This document shows, one piece after another, positions 51,977 through 59,268 of a stretch of 64,000 bases of DNA. The position numbers were made by a program, and so were the translations under genes. Position 1 is the first letter of the stretch. Every line of letters begins with the position of its first letter. The stretch comes from Longimicrobiales bacterium (GTDB lineage Bacteria; Gemmatimonadota; Gemmatimonadetes; Longimicrobiales; Gaopeijiaceae). The DNA is taken from contig JANQRP010000032.1 of the NCBI GenBank assembly GCA_028284495.1, forward strand, positions 168,615-232,614, written 5' to 3'. The notes under the pieces are model-generated. The model was not told where the DNA came from. It ran no database searches and saw only the letters and a program-made list of their open reading frames with translations.

Positions 51977-54253
51977 TCAGCGCTGGCGGGCACCGTTCTC
52001 GGTGATGGGCCGATCCTCGGTCGCCTCCTGGAAGTGCGTCTCGTACCAGTCGAACATCCGGTTCCAGTGGTCGAACCAGTCGGCCTCACCGCCGGCCCGT
52101 CCGGCGCCGTGCCCGGCGTTCATGTAGTTCACCCACACCACGTCCTTCCCGAGGCGTCGAAGCGCGTAGTACATCTCGCGCTGGTTGGTGGCGGGCACGT
52201 TCCAGTCGCCCTCGCCGGACAGGAGTAGAAGCGGCGTCTCGATCCGGTCCGCGAACATCACGGCGGAGTGCTCGATGTACTTCTGCGGCTGCTCCCAGAG
52301 TGTGGCACCGATGCGGTCCTGACCTCGCTCGGCGGCGCGATAGTTCCGCGTCGTGATCTTCTCGGAGTCCCCGAGGAAGGAGATGATGTTCACCTTCCCG
52401 GAGATGTTGATCGCGGCCGCGAACCGGTCGGTCTGGGTGACGAGGAGGTTCACCGCGTACCCCCCGTAGCTGGTGCCGTGCACGCCCAGACGGTCGTTGT
52501 CGACGAGTCCGCGATCCACGAGCGAGTTGATGCCGGTCGTGACCGCCTTCATCCACGCCTCGCCGGGGAATCCGGTCTCGAACTCGACGGACGGACGGAA
52601 GCCGAACCATCCGCGGCTCGCGACCAGGTTCAGGTTCACGTTGAAGCCGTTCGCGAAGAAGTCCTCGTAGACCTCCGCCACCAGGGGATAGCTCCGCCCC
52701 TCCTGATAGTCGACCGGGTAGTAGAGAATACCGAACTGCTTCTTCCCGTCGACGTCGAGGTACTCCACCAGCTCCTGCCGGGCGACGTAGACCTCGTCCA
52801 GCCACGGATTCAGATCGGTCAGCCGGCGCGCGTCCCGAAGCGAGGCGGCCCCGAGGTCGGCGTCCGTCACGTAGAGGTCCGTGGGGTGATCCCCATCCGA
52901 GGTCGAGAAGAGGAGCCGGCTGCCGTCGTCGGAGAGGTTCAGACCCGACACGACGTCCGGAGAGAACGTCTCCTCGGCCACGACGCCTCCGCTCTCGAGG
53001 TCGAGCATCCGCACGACGGTCCGCCACTCTTCGGTGGACCGCTCCTGAACGTAGAGGTGGCGTGCGTCCGGCGACCACGCGAAGGGCACGTGGTTGGCCG
53101 TCTCCCGCTCCTCCTCGGTGAGCGGGACCACGAGGTCGAACTCACCGGCCTCGATGTCCAGCACGTGCCACCCCTGCTGCGTGTCGACGAGCAGGCGGCT
53201 TCCGTCGTCGCTCCACCGCACCGCATCGAACTCCAGCGCCGTCGTGTCGCTCGCCGAGACCGGGCCCGCGAACGCCTCCGTGATCACCGCCGCCGAGTCC
53301 TCGAAGATCGACCGGAGGTGGATGTGGTCGTCCTCCTCGAACACGTAGCGCGTGCCGTCCGGCGCCCAGTTCGTCGAGATGTTGTCCTCCGTCGGCTCGA
53401 CCACGTACGCGGTGTCCCGTGACTGCAGGTCCATCCGGAGCAGGCGGTTCTCCGATCCGCCACCGCCCTCGTAGACGGTCTTGAGCGGCTTGTCGCCCTC
53501 GATGGCCAGCCAGCGACCGTCTTCCGACTGGACGATGCCCTGCCAGTATCCCTCCGCGAGGAGCACGTCGACGTCGCCCTCCGTCGTAACGATGGCGGGG
53601 CGCGCGAGGCCGCCCATCATCCGTACGCGGTCCCAGTCCAGGAAGGGCTCGCTTCCGTCGTGCACGACGATCGGGCCCTCGGTCATCTCGAGGAATGCGG
53701 CCCGGGCGCTCTCCGCCCATCCTTCCGCCCTGAGGTCGATCAGGAGTCCCGAGCCGTCCGGGCGCCAGTCGAGTCTCGACGACGCGGAGATGTCCAGCTC
53801 GGTGTCGAGGTCGATCCGCTCGACGTCCCGCTGCGCGAGGTCGAAGAGGTGGAGGTGATAGGCGTCACCGTCACGGAGGAAGAACGCCAGCGTGCCTCCA
53901 TCCGGCGACCATTCCGCGCCCCGCACCTGGACGCGACCGCCCACGATCGGCGTGCGGTCGCCGGAATCCGTGTCGACCAGCACGAACTCCCCGGTCGACG
54001 GCGAGATGTACGTGGGGTCACCGAACCGGAAGTGGTCCACGTTCATGCCGTCCCGCCGTGTCCGGAGCGTGGCCGCGATCCAGCGTCCGTCGGGCGTGAT
54101 GTCCTGGACCGAGATCGACACCACGTTCAGCGCGTCCTCGGGCGTGAAGGGACGGAGATCCTGGGCGGCTGCGGGGGCCGCTCCCGCGGGCAGGGTCAGG
54201 ATGGCTGCGGCGAAGGCGCCGACGGCGAGGCGGGGGCGAAGAAGTGGGTACAT
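51977..54253 (-). CDS. S9 family peptidase (dipeptidyl peptidase IV/prolyl oligopeptidase-like)
   Basis: 758 residues with signal peptide (GAFAAAILTLPAGAAPAAA). N-terminal WD-like propeller, then the alpha/beta hydrolase domain with GVHGTSYGGYAVNLL (Ser nucleophile), SGEGDWNVPATN (Asp) and NAGHGAG (His). It cleaves proline-containing peptides outside the cytosol. The ATG at 54253 was chosen; the longer frame overlaps the PhoD-like gene's upstream region. With the M28 and M24 enzymes it suggests peptide scavenging. Confidence 0.93.
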   Translation of the reverse strand: MYPLLRPRLAVGAFAAAILTLPAGAAPAAAQDLRPFTPEDALNVVSISVQDITPDGRWIAATLRTRRDGMNVDHFRFGDPTYISPSTGEFVLVDTDSGDRTPIVGGRVQVRGAEWSPDGGTLAFFLRDGDAYHLHLFDLAQRDVERIDLDTELDISASSRLDWRPDGSGLLIDLRAEGWAESARAAFLEMTEGPIVVHDGSEPFLDWDRVRMMGGLARPAIVTTEGDVDVLLAEGYWQGIVQSEDGRWLAIEGDKPLKTVYEGGGGSENRLLRMDLQSRDTAYVVEPTEDNISTNWAPDGTRYVFEEDDHIHLRSIFEDSAAVITEAFAGPVSASDTTALEFDAVRWSDDGSRLLVDTQQGWHVLDIEAGEFDLVVPLTEEERETANHVPFAWSPDARHLYVQERSTEEWRTVVRMLDLESGGVVAEETFSPDVVSGLNLSDDGSRLLFSTSDGDHPTDLYVTDADLGAASLRDARRLTDLNPWLDEVYVARQELVEYLDVDGKKQFGILYYPVDYQEGRSYPLVAEVYEDFFANGFNVNLNLVASRGWFGFRPSVEFETGFPGEAWMKAVTTGINSLVDRGLVDNDRLGVHGTSYGGYAVNLLVTQTDRFAAAINISGKVNIISFLGDSEKITTRNYRAAERGQDRIGATLWEQPQKYIEHSAVMFADRIETPLLLLSGEGDWNVPATNQREMYYALRRLGKDVVWVNYMNAGHGAGRAGGEADWFDHWNRMFDWYETHFQEATEDRPITENGARQR

Positions 54254-54386
54254 CGTTCGACTCCGGGACGGACGAGCGAGGCGTGGGCGGTGCGGCGTCG
54301 AGCCTGCTGCCCGCGCCGTCCGCCCATTCTGCGCGCTGCCTCCGATCGGCGGCAACCTCGAGGCGTTCCCGGCGGCTCGCCCGCGG

Positions 54387-55490
54387 TCACGCGCCCGGGG
54401 TCGTCGCCGCGGGAAGTCCGAGCAGGCCGAACGGAATCGCCACCCGGCGCGCGGTCGCGCCCTCGACGTCCCGGATCTGCAGCGCGACCTCGCCCGAAGT
54501 CCAGTCGATTTCGGCGAATCCGAAGTTGAGCCGGGTGAAGTTTTCCCCGACGCGGTGGTGATTGGTTTCTCCGCCGCCGCCCGTGAACGAGTGGGTCATC
54601 CCCGACGCCGTCACTTCGTGAATCGGGTACCCGACCGCCGCATCCTCGATTCGAGAGATCTCGGCGAGATGACGATCACCGCTCAGCAGGATCACGCCGG
54701 GCGCTCCGGTCTGGCCGATCAGGTCGAGCAGGCGTCGGCGCTCGGTCGGGAAGTTGGCCCACTTCTCGTACCGGTGGTCTTCCGGAAGCACCTGGATGCC
54801 GTTCCCGATGAGGTGGATCTGGGCATCGCTGTCCCGGAGCTCGGCCTCGAGCCAGCTCCACTGCGCCTCGCCGAGGACCGCCCCGTCGGAGCCGCGGGCG
54901 TCGCGATGGTAGCGCGAGTCGAGCAGGATCACCTTCACGCGGCGGCCTTCGGGGCCCCAGGTGTGGCTCGAGTAGAGTCCCTCTCGCGAGCGGCGCGGGT
55001 CGTCGACCGGGACCCCGAGGAAGTCGAGCGCCACCTGCTGACTCTCGGCGCGCATCGGGTACTCGTTCCCGGCGTTGTTCTCGCCGAAGTCGTGATCGTC
55101 CCAGGTGCCTACGATCCGCGCGGACGCCAGAAGACTGCGGTACCCGCTCGAGGCGAGCTGCGCCTCGTATTTCGAGCGCATGACCGCCATGTCGTCGGTA
55201 TCTCCGTAGACGTTGTCGCCGAGCCAGATCCACAGCTGCGGCTCGGCGGCCAGCACCGGATCCCAGATCGGCTGCGGCAGCGTCGTCCGGTTGCACGACC
55301 CGAATGCGACGCGGGTGACGGCGGCGCCGGGGTCGATCGGAATGCCGGCCCGGGCCGCGAGGGGCACCGAATCGGACGATGCCTCGGCGGTCGCAGGAGC
55401 GTCGACGGGTGGCGGAGGGTCCGGCGAGGCGCGACACCCGGCGAGTGCGAACGCGCAGGCGGTGAGGAAGAGCGGGGTGAGAGATCGCAT
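54387..55490 (-). CDS. PhoD-like metallophosphatase lipoprotein
   Basis: 367 residues from the ATG at 55490. Lipobox signal (TACAFALAGC), then a phosphodiesterase core: FGSCNRTTLPQPIWD, WIWLGDNVYGDT, GTWDDHDFGENNAG, LLSGDRHLAEIS. These are PhoD-family metal ligands (Asp, Asn, His). It probably cleaves extracellular phosphate diesters. Length is shorter than Bacillus PhoD (about 550). Monocistronic. Confidence 0.9.
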   Translation of the reverse strand: MRSLTPLFLTACAFALAGCRASPDPPPPVDAPATAEASSDSVPLAARAGIPIDPGAAVTRVAFGSCNRTTLPQPIWDPVLAAEPQLWIWLGDNVYGDTDDMAVMRSKYEAQLASSGYRSLLASARIVGTWDDHDFGENNAGNEYPMRAESQQVALDFLGVPVDDPRRSREGLYSSHTWGPEGRRVKVILLDSRYHRDARGSDGAVLGEAQWSWLEAELRDSDAQIHLIGNGIQVLPEDHRYEKWANFPTERRRLLDLIGQTGAPGVILLSGDRHLAEISRIEDAAVGYPIHEVTASGMTHSFTGGGGETNHHRVGENFTRLNFGFAEIDWTSGEVALQIRDVEGATARRVAIPFGLLGLPAATTPGA

Positions 55491-55577
55491 GGCGAGGCGT
55501 TCGGGTCGCGTCCGGGGCAGGGGAAGACGGGGCGCACTCCCAGCATGCGGCTCCGACCCCGGACGGGCCACACCTCA

Positions 55578-55907
55578 CTACCCGCCGAGGACGCGCTCCC
55601 TCGCCTCCAGCTCTTCCTCGATGCGCCCGCACACGAGGTCGCACAGCTCGAACACCGTCTCGTCCGCGAGCGCGTAGTGGACGAACACCCCGTCCTTCCG
55701 GCGGGACACGAACCCGAGGTCCTTCAGGATCCGGAGGTGCTTGGACACCGCGGCCTGGGACTGCCCCGTGCGCTCGACGATCTCACCGACGTTGGCCTCG
55801 CCGTTCCGCAGCTCCGAGAGGATCGCGAGACGCGCCGGCTCGGCGAGTGCCCTGAACCGCTGGGCGACGAGCTCCATCAGCTTCGGGCTGAGCGGTCGGG
55901 TACCCAT
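55578..55907 (-). CDS. ArsR family regulator of the sulfur operon (BigR-like context)
   Basis: 109 residues. Winged helix: FRALAEPARLAILSELRNGE, VGEIVERTGQSQAAVSKHLRILKDLGFV and RKDGVFVHYAL. Only two Cys, C89 and C93 (FELCDLVC), in the C-terminal helix. BigR-type persulfide sensors use one Cys in the second helix and one in the last, so this pair is unusual. It is last in the operon, starting on the upstream stop (TGATG), and probably binds the dyad at the operon's promoter. Confidence 0.88.
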   Translation of the reverse strand: MGTRPLSPKLMELVAQRFRALAEPARLAILSELRNGEANVGEIVERTGQSQAAVSKHLRILKDLGFVSRRKDGVFVHYALADETVFELCDLVCGRIEEELEARERVLGG

Positions 55908-56389
55908 CAGTGGGGGAGCCGCGGACGCAGGTGGCCGTAGGACCACGTGCCGATCAGCGCCGAGAGGATCACGACCGTGACGACGGTGAGCCCACTCCCC
56001 ACCAGCGCGAACAGCGGCCCGGGACAGGCGCCGGTCAGCGCCCAGCCGGCCCCGAAGATCGTTCCGCCCAACGGGTAGCGGACGCCCTTCCCCCACTGCT
56101 TGGCCGGGACGTGGATGGCCTCTCCCGTGACCGACCGGGGCACGAACCGCCGGACGAGCGCCAGCGAGATCGCCGCGACCCCGATCGCCGAAGCGATGAT
56201 CAGGTACATGTGCGGCGCCTGGAAGCGAAACATCTCCTGAATGCGGAACCAGGAGATCACCTCGGCCTTGGTGAGCACGACGCCGAACCACGCGCCGGCG
56301 AGCAGATAGAACAGGCCGGTGCGCAGTCCCACGGGGGACGCCCCGGTCTCGCTCGGCGCGGGCAGTGCGGCCGTCCCCGTCGAACTCAT
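55907..56389 (-). CDS. YeeE/YedE half-permease (DUF6691-like)
   Basis: 160 residues, four helices. The sulfur-permease signature TIFGAGWALTGACPGPLFALVGSG holds a conserved Cys. YeeE/YedE proteins transport thiosulfate or other sulfur species. It overlaps the paired half-permease gene by ATGA, so the two very likely form one complex. Ends on the ArsR start. Confidence 0.88.
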   Translation of the reverse strand: MSSTGTAALPAPSETGASPVGLRTGLFYLLAGAWFGVVLTKAEVISWFRIQEMFRFQAPHMYLIIASAIGVAAISLALVRRFVPRSVTGEAIHVPAKQWGKGVRYPLGGTIFGAGWALTGACPGPLFALVGSGLTVVTVVILSALIGTWSYGHLRPRLPH

Positions 56390-56958
56390 GGGGCGCCTCC
56401 GAACAGGAGCGGCAGCACGAAGTGCGTGACCGCGAGGCCTCCCGCGAAGAACCCGATCACGGCCACGAGTGACGGCAGCTGCAGGTCCGCGAGTCCCATG
56501 ATCGCATGCCCGGACGTGCACCCGCCCGCGTACGACGCGCCGAAGCCGACGAGAAAGCCGCCGAGCACGAGCATGACGAGCCCGCGCACGCTCAGCAGCC
56601 CGCTCCAGGAGAAGACCTCGGCCGGCGCGAGCCCCTCCGCGGAGGTGATGCCGAGCGCTGCGAGATCGGCCCGGGTGGCGTCGGATACTGCGACCTCGCC
56701 GCCCCCGCCGAGGAAGGTGACAGCGAGCAGGCCTCCGATCCCGATGCCGAGGGCGAAGAGGAGATTCCACCCCGCCACGCGCTTCCAGTCGAAGCGGAAG
56801 AAGTCGGCCTTCCCGGGCGCTACCGCCGCGCACGTGGCCCGGAGGTTGCCGGAGATTCCGAGCATCCGGTTGCCCACCACCAGCAGGAGCGGGACGGTGA
56901 GTCCGATCGCGGGCCCGGCGATCCACCAGGGCCAGGGTTCGAAGAGCCAGTCGGTCAC
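56386..56958 (-). CDS. YeeE/YedE family sulfur transporter half
   Basis: 190 residues, five to six helices. Contains GFGASYAGGCTSGHAIMGLADL, the diagnostic YeeE/YedE Cys motif, and an N-terminal Cys (LRATCAAVAPG). Two half-length YeeE genes side by side is the arrangement found in persulfide/thiosulfate operons. Follows the CstB-like gene by 3 bp. Inner membrane. Confidence 0.9.
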   Translation of the reverse strand: MTDWLFEPWPWWIAGPAIGLTVPLLLVVGNRMLGISGNLRATCAAVAPGKADFFRFDWKRVAGWNLLFALGIGIGGLLAVTFLGGGGEVAVSDATRADLAALGITSAEGLAPAEVFSWSGLLSVRGLVMLVLGGFLVGFGASYAGGCTSGHAIMGLADLQLPSLVAVIGFFAGGLAVTHFVLPLLFGGAP

Positions 56959-56961
56959 GGA

Positions 56962-58404
56962 TCAGGCTCCTGCCCCGACGCCCGTCGTCTCCCGGACCGA
57001 AGGCAGGCCCCGCGCCGCCCACGCCGCCCAGCCGCCGTGCATGTGGGTGACGTTGTCGAAGCCGGCGCGCTGCAGGAGGCTCGCTGCGATCGCGCTTCGC
57101 CCACCCGACTGGCAGTGGAGGATCAGTTCACCGTCGGTGGGAAGCTCATCGAGGTGGTCGAGGAGATACCCGGTGGGGATCACGTCCACGCCCTCGATGT
57201 GCCCGTCCCGCCACTCCGCGGTCCCGCGGACGTCGAGGACCGTCGCCTCACCGGCGAGCAGGGCGGCTTCGGTCTCGCCCGGAGACCGCGTCCGGACCGT
57301 CGCGAGCTGCCCGCCGGCGTCGGCCCATGCGTGGACGACGGTGGGCGCGAACACGGCTCCGACGCGGTCGAGGCCGATCATGCCGAGGTCCCGGATCGCG
57401 TCGTCAGCGTGCGCCTGGTCCACCATGAGGAACACGTCCTCGTCGTACGGAAGCAGCCAGCCGGCCCACGTGTTGAACGACCGGTTCAGCGGGATGTTCA
57501 GGGTGCCGGGGACGTGCCCCACGGCGAACTCCGCGGCGCTGCGCGTGTCGACGACCCACGCCCCCGCGTCGAGCGCTTCACGAAGCCGCGAGAGGGTGCC
57601 CACGTCGGGCTCCGGGAATCCGTGGAGCACCGCGGGACCCTCACGGTTGATTCGCTTCATCTCGGCGAAGTACTTCGGCGGCTCGGGCTGGCCATCGAGG
57701 ACCGCCGCGACGAACGCCTCCTCGGTGTCCGTCGTGAATCCCCAGTTGAAGAGCTTCTCGTAGCCGAGCGTCGAGTGGGGGATCGACGAGAGCCCCTTCC
57801 CGCACGCCGAGCCGGCGCCGTGGCCGGGCCAGATCTGAAGCCAGTCCGGCAGCTCCCTGAATCGCTCGAGGCTGCGGAAGAGGTCGCGCGCCCCGGCCTC
57901 CATCGTCCCGGACACACCCGCCGCCTTCTCGAGCAGGTCGGGTCGCCCGACATCGCCGACGAAGACGAAGTCGCCGGTGAGCGCACCGATCGGGCGATCC
58001 GCGCCCGCGGTGTCGGTGACGAGGAAGGTGAGGTGCTCCGGGGTGTGGCCGGGGGTATGCATCACGTCGAAGCGGATGTTGCCGACCATGAAGCTGTCGG
58101 CCTCCCCCACGAGGCGGGCACCGATGTCGTCGGCGAAGGCATACGACCAGTCGGGACCGCCCTCGTTCGAGAGGTACGCCGTGGCGCCGGTTCGCGCGAC
58201 CAGCTCGCGGAGCCCGCTGACGAAGTCCGCGTGGATGTGTGTCTCCGTCACGTGGCGGAGCTCGAGCCCCTCGGACTCGGCGGCCCGCAGGTAGGGCTCG
58301 ATGTCCCGGTTGGGGTCGACCACGATGGCGTCGCCGGTCGCGGCACAGCCGATCAGGTAGCTCGCCTGCGCGAGCTTCTCGTCGTAGAAGCGCTTGAGGA
58401 TCAT
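56962..58404 (-). CDS. CstB-like persulfide dioxygenase/rhodanese fusion
   Basis: 480 residues (S. aureus CstB is about 444). N-terminal metallo-beta-lactamase domain with the persulfide dioxygenase set: HIHADFVSG, HTPGHTPEH, GDFVFVGDVGRPDL, GHGAGSACGKGL. Then a rhodanese-like domain (about residues 270-360) with VFLMVDQAHADD in place of the catalytic Cys loop, i.e. a pseudorhodanese, and a C-terminal active rhodanese with LILHCQSGGRSAIAAS. This MBL-pseudorhodanese-rhodanese order is that of CstB, which turns persulfide into thiosulfate. Overlaps the TauE stop (ATGA). Cytosolic, Fe(II). Confidence 0.92.
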   Translation of the reverse strand: MILKRFYDEKLAQASYLIGCAATGDAIVVDPNRDIEPYLRAAESEGLELRHVTETHIHADFVSGLRELVARTGATAYLSNEGGPDWSYAFADDIGARLVGEADSFMVGNIRFDVMHTPGHTPEHLTFLVTDTAGADRPIGALTGDFVFVGDVGRPDLLEKAAGVSGTMEAGARDLFRSLERFRELPDWLQIWPGHGAGSACGKGLSSIPHSTLGYEKLFNWGFTTDTEEAFVAAVLDGQPEPPKYFAEMKRINREGPAVLHGFPEPDVGTLSRLREALDAGAWVVDTRSAAEFAVGHVPGTLNIPLNRSFNTWAGWLLPYDEDVFLMVDQAHADDAIRDLGMIGLDRVGAVFAPTVVHAWADAGGQLATVRTRSPGETEAALLAGEATVLDVRGTAEWRDGHIEGVDVIPTGYLLDHLDELPTDGELILHCQSGGRSAIAASLLQRAGFDNVTHMHGGWAAWAARGLPSVRETTGVGAGA

Positions 58405-59156
58405 GACAGGTTCTGGATGAGAATGAGCGCGCCCATCACCACCAGGAGTCCCGAAAAGGACTTCCGGAGGGCACGTTGGGGAACGATACGAACGAAACGG
58501 GCACCGATCACGATGCCCACCACGGCGGCGGCGCTGAAGGTCGCCATGAAGAGCAGGTCGATGCCGGGAGTGCCGAGGTAGCCCACGAAGCCCGAGACGG
58601 ACTTCATGGCGATGACCAGCAGCGAGGTACCCACGGCGAGCTTCATCGGAAGGTCGGCGAGGAGCACGAGCGCCGGCACGATGAGGAAACCGCCGCCGAC
58701 GCCGACGAGGCCGGTCAGCACGCCGACGGCGAGGCCCTCGAGGACGATAAGCGTCCACCGCGCCGCCGCGCCGCGGACAGCCGGATCGGTCGCCCCGTCG
58801 TCGTGGCTCCGGTCGCGGAACATGAACACCGCGGCAACGAGCATGACGACCGCGAAAAGGACCAGCTGGGCCGTGCCCGACATCAGGACGGACAGCCGGG
58901 CTCCGAGGTAGGTACCGACCATCGCCACCGCGCCGAACACGACCGCGATCCGGACGTCGACGCGTCCGTCCCGCCAGTGGCTGACCGCGCCCGCCAGGCT
59001 GACCACCCCGACCACGCCCAGGCTCATCGCGATCGCGGCCTTGGGCTCGATATCGAGCACGTACACGAAGATCGGCACCGTAAGGATCGATCCGCCGCCT
59101 CCGAGGAGGCCGAGCGAGCCGCCCACGAGGAGGGCGAGAGCGAGGGCGAGGATCAC
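58401..59156 (-). CDS. TauE/SafE family sulfite exporter-like permease
   Basis: 251 residues, about eight helices, GTG start. TauE/SafE repeats: GLLGGGGSILTVPIFVYVLDIEPKAAIAMSL and GLVGVGGGFLIVPALVLLADLPMKLAVGTSLLVIA. These proteins export sulfite or related oxyanions, here probably sulfite or thiosulfate produced by the CstB-like enzyme. First gene of the operon, 48 bp downstream of the predicted transcription start. Confidence 0.92.
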   Translation of the reverse strand: MILALALALLVGGSLGLLGGGGSILTVPIFVYVLDIEPKAAIAMSLGVVGVVSLAGAVSHWRDGRVDVRIAVVFGAVAMVGTYLGARLSVLMSGTAQLVLFAVVMLVAAVFMFRDRSHDDGATDPAVRGAAARWTLIVLEGLAVGVLTGLVGVGGGFLIVPALVLLADLPMKLAVGTSLLVIAMKSVSGFVGYLGTPGIDLLFMATFSAAAVVGIVIGARFVRIVPQRALRKSFSGLLVVMGALILIQNLS

Positions 59157-59210
59157 GAGGCGGCACGAATGGGTGGGTGTGGAAACGCGGGAAGCGGCTC
59201 ACGAAACATG

Positions 59211-59238
59211 ACTATATCATGATACAACGATATGTCAA
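59211..59238 (-). promoter_or_regulatory. Sigma70 promoter with overlapping palindrome for the sulfur operon
   Basis: On the minus strand a perfect -35 TTGACA (59238-59233) and a -10 TATAGT (59216-59211, 5 of 6) are 16 bp apart. The perfect palindrome TATCATGATA (59215-59224) overlaps the -10 and spacer, where an ArsR dimer would block polymerase. The flanks hold a second weaker dyad (ATATC ... GATAT). It faces the TauE start at 59156. This is the best promoter seen in the window. Confidence 0.7.
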
Positions 59239-59268
59239 CGTACTCATGGCCCCGCCGAGGGCTGGTGC

